This document shows positions 20,618 through 26,735 of a stretch of 26,735 bases of DNA, piece after piece. The position numbers were made by a program, and so were the translations under genes. Each line of letters starts with the position of its first letter. The first letter of the stretch is position 1. The notes under the pieces were generated by a model. It saw only the letters and a list, made by a program, of their open reading frames with translations. It ran no database searches and was not told where the DNA came from. This DNA is from Novosphingobium sp. UBA6272 (GTDB lineage Bacteria > Pseudomonadota > Alphaproteobacteria > Sphingomonadales > Sphingomonadaceae): the NCBI RefSeq assembly GCF_002440635.1, contig NZ_DJUW01000019.1:7957-34691 (forward strand), read 5' to 3'.

Positions 20618-21562
20618 TCATTCCTTGAGCCAGCGAGCAATCGCGCCGTGCAGGTCGCGATTGAAGGCTTTGGCGAGAGGCCCGTCGGCGATCGCCTGAA
20701 AGGCATGGATCGCGCCGGGGTAAACGTGCAGCTCCACCGGCACGCCCGCCGCGATCAGACGCCGCGTATAGTCCAGGTTCTCGTCCAGAAACAGATCCAG
20801 GCTACCGGTGCCGATCCAGGTTTGCGGCAGTCCCGTCAGGCTATCGGCCAGGGTGGGTGAGAACCAGCCCTTGCGTGCGTCATCAATGCCATAGCTGCCG
20901 CGCAGCGCGCCCCAGCCGAACCGGTTGCTTTCACGTGTCCAGATGAATTCGCCGGTCGTAGGATTGTCATAGGGGCAAGCCTCGCTCCCGGTGCGGTGGT
21001 CGAGCATCGGGAAGACCAAAAACTGCGCGGCGAGCGCCGGCCCGCCAAGGTCGCGCGCCATAAGCGCGGTGGCCGCAGCCAGTCCGCCGCCGGCGCTTTC
21101 GCCGATGATCCCGATCCGCGCCGGATCGACGCCCAGGTCCTCAGCATTGCTCGACAGCCACTTCAGCCCGGCCAGGCAATCGTCCTGCGGGGCCGGGAAG
21201 GGGTGTTCGGGCGCCAGCCGGTATTCGACCGAAGCGACCGGAATGCCCAGCGCCGCCGCCATCCCGGCCGGGCCGTGGTGCATCGATCTCGCCGAGCCAA
21301 TCACCATCCCGCCGCCGTGGATATGCAATAGTGCCGCGCGCCCGGTCGTGCCCGGGCTCGGGTCGTACCAATAGATCTCCAGCGGCCCGCCCGGGCCGTC
21401 GATCAGCTTGACCTCTGGCTGCAGCACCGGTTCGCCAAGAAATGCGAAGCGCTGCTCTGACTGGGCCCGGATCTGCGGCAAGGCTTCATCGCTGAAACCG
21501 CCGCCCGGCATCAGTTCGAGCAGCGGCAGCAGGCTGGGGTCAACCAGACGACGTGTGGACAT
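20618..21562 (-). CDS. HSL-family alpha/beta hydrolase (esterase/lipase)
   Basis: This 314-residue protein belongs to the hormone-sensitive-lipase (GDxG) group of alpha/beta hydrolases, which cleave short-to-medium acyl esters. The oxyanion motif HGGG is at 82-85. The nucleophile Ser156 is in GESAGGG. The likely catalytic Asp256 is in GSLDLFLDE, and His286 in YPGAIHAF. VEYRLAPEHPFPAP is also typical. ATG 21562 overlaps the stop of the upstream gene (TGATG), which decides the start against longer in-frame options. It is the last gene of a three-gene operon with a neutral-lipid acyltransferase, so lipid or ester turnover is a reasonable guess. No signal peptide is seen, so it is probably cytosolic. 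Confidence 0.9.
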   Translation of the reverse strand: MSTRRLVDPSLLPLLELMPGGGFSDEALPQIRAQSEQRFAFLGEPVLQPEVKLIDGPGGPLEIYWYDPSPGTTGRAALLHIHGGGMVIGSARSMHHGPAGMAAALGIPVASVEYRLAPEHPFPAPQDDCLAGLKWLSSNAEDLGVDPARIGIIGESAGGGLAAATALMARDLGGPALAAQFLVFPMLDHRTGSEACPYDNPTTGEFIWTRESNRFGWGALRGSYGIDDARKGWFSPTLADSLTGLPQTWIGTGSLDLFLDENLDYTRRLIAAGVPVELHVYPGAIHAFQAIADGPLAKAFNRDLHGAIARWLKE

Positions 21563-22365
21563 CAGTGCAGGCGTTGAGCCGGGAACATCCAGCTTTGTGA
21601 CAACCGCGGCTTGAACGGTGTCCATGTGCCTTCGGGCTGGTGCAGCCGGTCGGCAATCGCCACCATCACGCTGGGATTGACCCCCAGGCCGCAATGGCTG
21701 GCATGGACCACGATGTTTTCGGTCTGCCCATGGCCGCGATCGGCATGTTGGACCGAACCGCGCCAGTGGACGATCCCATCGCTGCGGGTGAGGATTGAAG
21801 TGGTCGGCACCGGCGGCGCTTCGTCAAGGCCGGTAAAGCGGCCGTGCTTGATCGGCTCGGGTTCCTTGCCGTTGAGGAATTCGAACAGGCGGCTGGCATT
21901 GGTGTGGCGGCGGTCATCGTGGATCGGGCTGCCCAGCGAGATGACCTGGCGCACTGCTTCGGGATGCAGCTTGGCCAGTTCGCGGGCAAATACCCCGCCC
22001 AGGCTCCACCCGACGATCGAAACCTTGCGGCCGGTATCCTTGAATATCTTCAGCAGCAGTTCTTCCATCTCATGGACCCGGGCCAGATCGACCCGGACAT
22101 TGCGGCCAAGCTTCCAGCCATAGGCGTCATAGCCCAGGTCCCTCAGCAAGCGGCGCATCGGCGCGGTCGAACCGTCCGAGGCGAGGAAGCCGGGCAGGAC
22201 CAGCACCGGATGCCCGTCGCCCTTTGGCAGCATGCCGAGCAGGTGACGGGTGGCATAGAACGAGGCCAGTTCGAACACCGCCCGTCCTTCGGCCAGGGCC
22301 AGCAGGCGATGCGGTGGGCGCGCTTCTATCTCAAGCGCTTCACGCGCGGCAGTTGTAGCGGTCAT
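21562..22365 (-). CDS. Alpha/beta hydrolase (lipase/esterase-like)
   Basis: This 267-residue protein has the alpha/beta hydrolase layout. HPVLVLPGFLASDGST near 52-67 forms the oxyanion strand. IVGWSLGG near 117-124 holds nucleophile Ser121. ILTRSDGIVHW near 191-201 supplies Asp196, and VHASHCGLGVNP near 220-231 supplies His224. The nearest-looking relatives are PGAP1- or triacylglycerol-lipase-like hydrolases, but no substrate can be assigned. ATG 22365 overlaps the stop of the upstream acyltransferase gene as ATGA. Its stop overlaps the next start as TGATG, so all three genes are translationally coupled. The longer upstream open frame is the shadow of the acyltransferase tail. Confidence 0.85.
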   Translation of the reverse strand: MTATTAAREALEIEARPPHRLLALAEGRAVFELASFYATRHLLGMLPKGDGHPVLVLPGFLASDGSTAPMRRLLRDLGYDAYGWKLGRNVRVDLARVHEMEELLLKIFKDTGRKVSIVGWSLGGVFARELAKLHPEAVRQVISLGSPIHDDRRHTNASRLFEFLNGKEPEPIKHGRFTGLDEAPPVPTTSILTRSDGIVHWRGSVQHADRGHGQTENIVVHASHCGLGVNPSVMVAIADRLHQPEGTWTPFKPRLSQSWMFPAQRLH

Positions 22366-23918
22366 TTTGTTTTTGCGACCTTTCCGGACTTGGCAGCGCC
22401 CTTTTTCGCCGCTGGCTTGGTTTTCGCGGCTGCCTTCGCCTTGGGGGCGGGCTTGGCGGCCTTCGGTTTCGGTTCGGCGGCACTTGCACCGCTCGCAACA
22501 GCAACGCGCGCAGCATCGCGCAGTTCCGTGAAGCTTTCCTCGATGCACTGCGCGTAGAAGTCCGGATCGGGCATCAGGCTGCGGCAGGCGGTGAAGGCGA
22601 TCGTCGCCTCCTTGCAATAGCTTTGCACCACATGGCCCAACCCAAGCCCGTCGGTCAGGCAGAGCAGGCCCATCATGCTTTCCAGCCGCGCGCCGCTGGA
22701 ATAGATCGGCACCGGCGGGCCTGGCACGTTGGTGACCACGGTCGAGAATGGTGGGCCGACCCGGTTGGCGAGGCCGAGCCGGGTATAAAGCTGCGCCCCC
22801 AATGCCATGAACAGCGCCGGGCTGACTTTGCTCATCTCGGTCATGTTGCGCGCGCCAAGCGCGTCGGTCATCGCCTTGGAATTGACCGTCTGCGAATTGA
22901 CATAGGCCAGCCGCTCAAGCGGATCCTCGATATGGGTCCCGAGCGGCGCGATCATCGCCGCGACCTGGTTGCCCATGTCGCCCTTCTCGTCCTTGCCGCG
23001 GACCGAGATCGGCGCCATCGCGGTCAGCGTCTTGTCAGGCAGATCGTTGTGCGCCTGCAGATACTTGCGCATCGATCCGCCGATGATCGCCAGGAACACG
23101 TCGTTGACCTTGGCCCCAGGCACTGCCTCGCGGATTGCCTTGATATCGGCCAGCGGGATCGAGCGGCCCTCGACCACCCGGTTGGGAGAGATCACCGCGT
23201 TGAAACGCGTGCGCGGGGCGATCATCTCGCCGTGCAGCTTGAAGTCCTTGCTGACCAGGCCCTTGATCGCCTTGGCCACCCCCGGCATTGCCTTGGCCGC
23301 GACATCGAGCTGACGCAGCGGATTGGCCACGTTGTTGAGCCACGACTTGGCCAGCAGCTCGGCAAAATTGGGCGGATCCTCGCCCTTCCAGGTGTCCGGT
23401 TCGTTCGGCGGGGGCGTGTTGGGATCGAGGGTGTGGAGCGCCTCCATCAGGTCAATGCCCGACATCCCGTCAATTGCGGCGTGGTGCACCTTGGTGACCA
23501 TCGCGTAGGAACCGGGCATCACCCCGGGAATGTTATCGAGCCCTTCGACAATCGTGAACTCCCACGGCGGGCGGCTCAGATCGAGCGGACGGGCAAAGAT
23601 CCGCGCCGCCTGGATGCACAGTTGGCGCCAGTCCCCCGGCTTGGGCAGGGCAACGTGGCGGACGTGGTATTCCAGGTCGAAATCCTTGTCCTCGACCCAA
23701 TAGGGATAGTCGAGGTCGAACGGCACCCGCACCAGCTTTTGCCGCATGGTCTTGGACAGCTGCATCCGGCTTTCAAAGAAGCGCAGGATATCCTTGTAGC
23801 GGACGAAGCCGCCCGGCGCAGTCTCCGGGTTGTAGATCAGGATTGAGCCGATGTGCATCGGCGAATTGCGCGTTTCCAGCGCAACGAACGATGCATCCAT
23901 ACCCTGGAGTTGCTTCAA
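22362..23918 (-). CDS. Wax ester synthase / diacylglycerol acyltransferase (WS/DGAT)
   Basis: This 518-residue enzyme belongs to the bacterial WS/DGAT family, which transfers acyl-CoA chains to fatty alcohols or diacylglycerol. The N-terminus LQGMDASFVALETRNSPMHIG and the active-site motif HHAAIDG (His145, His146, Asp150) are diagnostic. VNDVFLAIIGGSMRKYL, NQVAAMIAPLGTHIEDPLERL and SNVPGP-like VTNVPGPPVPIYSSGARLESM follow. Start TTG 23918 is chosen because AGGAGGGG lies 9-10 bases before it and a promoter puts transcription start near 23957. ATG 23900 is the alternative. An oddity is the last 40 or so residues, a Lys/Ala/Pro-rich basic tail (for example KAAKPAPKAKAAAKTK). It is the first gene of a lipid operon with two hydrolases. 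Confidence 0.92.
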   Translation of the reverse strand: MKQLQGMDASFVALETRNSPMHIGSILIYNPETAPGGFVRYKDILRFFESRMQLSKTMRQKLVRVPFDLDYPYWVEDKDFDLEYHVRHVALPKPGDWRQLCIQAARIFARPLDLSRPPWEFTIVEGLDNIPGVMPGSYAMVTKVHHAAIDGMSGIDLMEALHTLDPNTPPPNEPDTWKGEDPPNFAELLAKSWLNNVANPLRQLDVAAKAMPGVAKAIKGLVSKDFKLHGEMIAPRTRFNAVISPNRVVEGRSIPLADIKAIREAVPGAKVNDVFLAIIGGSMRKYLQAHNDLPDKTLTAMAPISVRGKDEKGDMGNQVAAMIAPLGTHIEDPLERLAYVNSQTVNSKAMTDALGARNMTEMSKVSPALFMALGAQLYTRLGLANRVGPPFSTVVTNVPGPPVPIYSSGARLESMMGLLCLTDGLGLGHVVQSYCKEATIAFTACRSLMPDPDFYAQCIEESFTELRDAARVAVASGASAAEPKPKAAKPAPKAKAAAKTKPAAKKGAAKSGKVAKTK

Positions 23919-23963
23919 AAGGCCGTCCCCTCCTGCTGCCCGTATCCGGGTCTTGTGCGATGC

Positions 23964-23991
23964 AGCGTAACACACCGGGGATTGCCGTCAA
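23964..23991 (-). promoter_or_regulatory. Promoter of the WS/DGAT operon
   Basis: On the minus strand, TTGACG (23991-23986) and TACGCT (23969-23964) are separated by 16 bases. Transcription would begin near 23957, about 40 bases before the TTG start. This supports the chosen start codon. The 116-base gap also holds the divergent uvrC start. On the plus strand only a weak TTGCCG-N17-TAGCGG pair (23982-24010) is seen for uvrC. Confidence 0.5.
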
Positions 23992-24034
23992 CTCGCGGCT
24001 TTTTTAGCGGCGGGACAGCGCCTATCTGCACCAT

Positions 24035-25969
24035 ATGACCAAGGCCGGCCGCCCAGACCTTCCCAACGGATCCGACCGCTTCAACGAGGAGCGGGCGACC
24101 TATACCATGAAGGGCGGCCAGCCCGATCTGGAGGCCGGGGTGGCCGCGATCCGCGAGGTGCAGGCGACCTTGCGGCCCAAGCCCGGGGTTTACCGCATGC
24201 TCGATGCGCGCGGCGATGTGCTCTATGTCGGCAAGGCGCGGGCGCTGAAGAACCGGGTGGCGAACTATACCCAGGTCGATCGCCTGCCGCTGCGGCTGAA
24301 ACGGATGGTCAGCCAGACCCGCGGGATGACCATCGTCACCACCAATTCCGAGGCCGAGGCGCTGCTGCTCGAAGCGCAGCTGATCAAGCGCTATCGCCCG
24401 CCTTACAACGTGCTGCTGCGCGACGACAAAAGCTTCCCGTTCATCCTGCTCCGCGCCGATCACGCCTTTCCCCGGATCACCAAGCACCGCGGCGCGCGGC
24501 GGGCCAAGGGCAATTACTATGGCCCCTTCGCCAGCGCCGGATCGGTCAACACCACGATCAACGCGCTGCAGAAGCTGTTCCTGCTGCGCAGTTGCACCGA
24601 CAGCTTCTTCAGCCGCCGGGATCGCCCCTGCCTGCTCTACCAGATCAAGCGCTGCTCCGCGCCGTGCGTGGGGCGGATCGACGAGGCGGGCTATGCCGAA
24701 CTGGTCAGCGAGGCAAAGGACTTCCTCGGCGGTAGGAGTTCGGCAGTCCAGGCCAAGCTCAACGCCCAGATGGAGGCCGCCGCCGCCAATCTCGATTTCG
24801 AGACTGCGGCGATGCTGCGCGACCGGCTGCGCGCCGCGACCTTCATCCAGGGCAGCCAGGCGATCAACGCCGAGGGACTGGGCAACGCCGACATCTTTGC
24901 GCTGGCCGAAAAGGGCGGCCATGTCGCGGTCCAGGCCTTCTTCATCCGCGGCGGGCAGAACTGGGGCCACCGCGCCTTCTTCCCCGGCCATACCGAGGGG
25001 CTGACCCCCGAAGAGGTGATGACCAGCTTCCTCGCCCAGTTCTACGAGGAGGTGCCGCCCCCGCGCTGCATCCTGGTCGATCGCCTGCTGCCCGAGGCCG
25101 AGCTGCTGGCCGAAGCGTTCCGCGACGGGGCCGGGGGCAAGGTCGAACTGTCGGTCCCCCAGCGCGGCGACCGCCGCCGGCTGATGGAGCAGGCCAGCCG
25201 CAACGCGGTCGAGGCGCTGGAACGGCGCGCGGCTGAAAGCGGCACCAAGGCCCGGCTCAACCGCGAACTGGCCGAATTCCTCGAACTGCCTGAGCCGCCG
25301 CAGCGGATCGAGGTTTACGACAACAGCCACATCCAGGGCGCGCAGGCGCTCGGCGCGATGATCGTCGCCGGGCCGGACGGGTTCATCAAGGGCCAGTACC
25401 GCAAGTGGAACATCAAGACCGCCCAGACCAACGACGACTTCGGGATGATGCGCGAGGTCTTCAGCCGGCGGTTCGCCCGCGCCCAGGGCGAGGACCCGGA
25501 CCGCGACGGCGGAATGTGGCCCGACCTCGTCCTGATCGACGGCGGCAAGGGCCAGATGAGCGCCGCGCGCGATACGCTGGAAGAGCTGGGGATCGAGGAT
25601 GTGCCGCTGATCGCCATCGCCAAGGGCCCCCACCACGGGCGCGAGGGGCGCGAGGTATTCCACTTCCCCGACGGCCGCGAAAAGATGCTGCCGGAAAATT
25701 CCCCGCTGCTGTTCCACCTCCAGCGCCTGCGCGACGAAGTCCACCGCTTCGCCATCGGCGCCCACCGCGACAAACGCAGCCGCGCGATCACAGCGTCACC
25801 GCTCGATGAAATCCCCGGCATCGGCCCGGCGCGGAAACGCGCGCTGCTGCTGCATTTCGGCACGGCGGGCGGAGTGCGCGCGGCGAGCCTGGAGGATTTG
25901 CAGCGGGCGCCGGGAGTGAGCGCGGCGGTGGCGCAGGCGGTTTATGATTTTTATCATCCTGGGGGGTGA
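24035..25969 (+). CDS. uvrC: Excinuclease ABC subunit C
   Basis: This 644-residue protein makes both incisions in nucleotide-excision repair when recruited by UvrB-DNA. The GIY-YIG nuclease domain spans about residues 48-130 (GVYRM at 51-55, LYVGKA at 63-68, Arg74). The UVR domain that binds UvrB lies near 240-265. The RNase H-like nuclease supplies Asp429 (YDNSH), Asp502 (LIDGGKGQ) and His570 (DEVHRFAIG). Two helix-hairpin-helix motifs end the protein (DEIPGIGPARKRALLLHFG and APGVSAAVAQAVYDF). Start ATG 24035 gives a 24-residue extension before MKGGQPDLEAG. ATG 24107 is an alternative, but I recall a similar extension (DRFNEE) in sphingomonad UvrC proteins. A visible ribosome-binding site is weak for both. 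Confidence 0.96.
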   Translation: MTKAGRPDLPNGSDRFNEERATYTMKGGQPDLEAGVAAIREVQATLRPKPGVYRMLDARGDVLYVGKARALKNRVANYTQVDRLPLRLKRMVSQTRGMTIVTTNSEAEALLLEAQLIKRYRPPYNVLLRDDKSFPFILLRADHAFPRITKHRGARRAKGNYYGPFASAGSVNTTINALQKLFLLRSCTDSFFSRRDRPCLLYQIKRCSAPCVGRIDEAGYAELVSEAKDFLGGRSSAVQAKLNAQMEAAAANLDFETAAMLRDRLRAATFIQGSQAINAEGLGNADIFALAEKGGHVAVQAFFIRGGQNWGHRAFFPGHTEGLTPEEVMTSFLAQFYEEVPPPRCILVDRLLPEAELLAEAFRDGAGGKVELSVPQRGDRRRLMEQASRNAVEALERRAAESGTKARLNRELAEFLELPEPPQRIEVYDNSHIQGAQALGAMIVAGPDGFIKGQYRKWNIKTAQTNDDFGMMREVFSRRFARAQGEDPDRDGGMWPDLVLIDGGKGQMSAARDTLEELGIEDVPLIAIAKGPHHGREGREVFHFPDGREKMLPENSPLLFHLQRLRDEVHRFAIGAHRDKRSRAITASPLDEIPGIGPARKRALLLHFGTAGGVRAASLEDLQRAPGVSAAVAQAVYDFYHPGG

Positions 25970-26031
25970 GTTCAGGCTAACGGTCTCGGGCTGCGCACAG
26001 ATTCTCGCAACTCTTGCGCATGAACGCGGGT

Positions 26032-26056
26032 CCTTCGACATGCTCAGGCTGAGCGG
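26032..26056 (+). repeat. REP-like repeat copy 1
   Basis: The 25-base unit CCTTCGACATGCTCAGGCTG plus AGCGG is copy 1, in + orientation, starting 63 bases after the uvrC stop. The internal GCTCA-GGC-TGAGC is a small palindrome that would form a hairpin in RNA. It faces copy 2 (inverted) 48 bases away, so the pair may also serve as a uvrC 3' boundary. A degenerate half copy may overlap the uvrC stop (TTCAGGCTAACGG at 25972-25984). Confidence 0.75.
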
Positions 26057-26103
26057 TCCTGTGGGGGGGTGGTCTGGCGTTCGACTCTGCTACCCCATCG
26101 CCA

Positions 26104-26140
26104 TACCCCAACTCCGCTCAGGCTGAGCTTGTCGAAGCCC
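26104..26140 (-). repeat. REP-like repeat copy 2 (37 bp, inverted; left repeat of the nuclease cassette)
   Basis: Read on the minus strand, this 37-base unit (core GCTTCGACAAGCTCAGCCTG, then AGCGGAGTTGGGG) is identical over all 37 bases to the copy at 26643-26679. It matches the copy at 26479-26515 with two differences. It lies 24 bases upstream of the GIY-YIG gene in the opposite orientation to the downstream copies. Confidence 0.85.
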
Positions 26141-26164
26141 ATCCCCCACGTTAGCCCAATTGTA

Positions 26165-26461
26165 ATGGACGGTTACTTCTACGCCTATCTCCTGCGCTGC
26201 CGTGACGGGACTTACTATGCCGGACACACCGACGACATCGACCAGCGCATGGCCCAGCATGCGACCGGCGCTTTGGGTGGTTACACATCGCGGCGGCTTC
26301 CGGTCACGCTGGTCTGGTCCGACCGCTTCCTGACCCGCGACGAGGCATTCGCGGCCGAACGCAAGCTCAAAGGCTGGAGCCGCGCCAAGAAGGAAGCCCT
26401 GATCGCTGGTGATTGGGGTCTGATCAGCCAACTGGCGCGCAACCGCCAGGGCGGCAGGTAA
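26165..26461 (+). CDS. Small GIY-YIG nuclease-domain protein (UPF0213-like)
   Basis: This 98-residue protein is a single GIY-YIG domain of the UPF0213/YhbQ type. The GIY-like YAYLLRC is at 6-12, the YIG-like TYYAGHT at 16-22, Arg28 in DQRMAQH, and the metal-ligand Glu65 in FAAERKLKGWSRAKKEALI. So the catalytic residues of the fold are intact. Family members are structure-selective or uncharacterised DNA nucleases. ATG 26165 begins the domain. An in-frame extension upstream would only translate repeat copy 2 and is rejected. No ribosome-binding site is visible. The gene is flanked on both sides by inverted REP-like repeats, and its last codons are part of a duplicated 63-bp segment. Confidence 0.85.
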   Translation: MDGYFYAYLLRCRDGTYYAGHTDDIDQRMAQHATGALGGYTSRRLPVTLVWSDRFLTRDEAFAAERKLKGWSRAKKEALIAGDWGLISQLARNRQGGR

Positions 26462-26512
26462 ACCACAGCGTCGCTGGCGGGCTTCGACAAGCTCGGCCTG
26501 AGCGGAGTTGGG
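26450..26512 (+). repeat. 63-bp duplicated segment, copy A (contains the end of the nuclease gene and REP copy 3)
   Basis: This segment matches 26614-26676 at 61 of 63 positions, an offset of 164 bases. It begins inside the last codons of the GIY-YIG gene (GGC GGC AGG TAA) and runs through AACCACAGCGTCGCTGGCGG into REP-like copy 3 (core 26481-26505, 37-base form 26479-26515). Confidence 0.9.
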
Positions 26513-26563
26513 TTAAATCGGTGGGATGGCGGATATGGATTGCCAAACCAAAACCCCCCAGAA

Positions 26564-26588
26564 CCGCTCAGCCTGAGCCTGTCGAAGG
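26564..26588 (-). repeat. REP-like repeat copy 4 (inverted)
   Basis: On the minus strand the unit reads CCTTCGACAGGCTCAGGCTG then AGCGG, a variant of the same 25-base core. It faces copy 3 across 58 bases, the same inverted-pair layout as copies 1 and 2. A 12-bp palindrome GTCCGCGCGGAC follows at 26595-26606. Confidence 0.75.
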
Positions 26589-26613
26589 CCCCGCGTCCGC
26601 GCGGACCGATTGA

Positions 26614-26676
26614 GGCGGGAGGTAAACCACAGCGTCGCTGGCGGGCTTCGACAAGCTCAGCCTGAGCGGAGTTGGG
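26614..26676 (+). repeat. 63-bp duplicated segment, copy B (contains REP copy 5)
   Basis: This is the second copy of the 26450-26512 segment, with differences at 26619 and 26659. It includes a GGAGGTAA that copies the final codons of the nuclease gene, but no gene precedes it. The 27 bases ending at this TAA still align loosely with the end of the nuclease gene. REP-like copy 5 occupies 26643-26679. The following bases to the window end (26680-26735) show no gene I can recognise. Confidence 0.88.
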
Positions 26677-26735
26677 GTAAGACGCTTGGGCAAACCAAGT
26701 TGGGGTCAGGCGGTGTGGCCTGCTGCCGGTTTGGC

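Noticed and set aside
26069..26164. N-terminal extension of the GIY-YIG protein from 26069
   Set aside because: It is only the translation of repeat copy 2 and its flank. The domain begins at ATG 26165.
26032..26679. CRISPR array
   Set aside because: The repeats alternate in orientation, spacing is irregular (48 to 340 bases), a gene lies between them, and no cas genes are present.

Overview
The window is GC-rich and comes from an alphaproteobacterium, most likely of the order Sphingomonadales (Sphingomonas, Novosphingobium or Erythrobacter-like). The gene order tuf, S10, spc, secY, adk, rpsM, rpsK, rpoA, rplQ with no infA or rpmJ inside it is alphaproteobacterial. The L3, S5, L15 and L17 proteins carry extensions, and the 3' end holds interspersed repeats with the core CTTCGACAAGCTCAGCCTGA, a type I recall as abundant in sphingomonads. 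Genus assignment is inference.

Region 1 (1-11.9 kb) is the S10-spc ribosomal superoperon on the + strand. It runs from the 3' end of tuf through rpsJ, rplC, rplD, rplW, rplB, rpsS, rplV, rpsC, rplP, rpmC, rpsQ, rplN, rplX, rplE, rpsN, rpsH, rplF, rplR, rpsE, rpmD and rplO to secY. Genes are packed with overlaps or gaps of a few bases. The exceptions are gaps that hold strong RNA hairpins: tuf/rpsJ (terminator), rpsJ/rplC (245 nt with about seven predicted stem-loops), rpsQ/rplN, rpmD/rplO and rplO/secY.

Region 2 (11.9-16.05 kb) has adk, an exported SRPBCC-fold protein of unknown role, then rpsM-rpsK-rpoA-rplQ. The latter group has its own good promoter, a 200-nt leader with a terminator-like hairpin, and a strong terminator at its end.

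Region 3 (16.07-20.6 kb) holds a secreted prolyl oligopeptidase, a convergent fatty acid hydroxylase, and two tandem paralogous small envelope proteins. Between the first two genes sits a small REP/MITE-like palindromic element bracketed by a 19-bp direct repeat.

Region 4 (20.6-23.9 kb, - strand) is a translationally coupled three-gene lipid operon: wax ester synthase/diacylglycerol acyltransferase, an alpha/beta hydrolase and an HSL-type esterase. It plausibly makes and turns over neutral lipids or acyl esters. Divergent from it is uvrC (24.0-26.0 kb).

Region 5 (26.0-26.7 kb) is a repeat cluster. A small GIY-YIG nuclease gene is flanked by 37-bp near-perfect inverted repeats, and a 63-bp segment covering the gene's last codons is duplicated downstream. 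No stretch over 300 bases lacks a gene. I saw no tRNA, rRNA, CRISPR array, insertion sequence or replication origin. The most unusual items are the rpsJ-rplC RNA, the alpha-operon leader, the element at 18.3 kb and the repeat-flanked nuclease.
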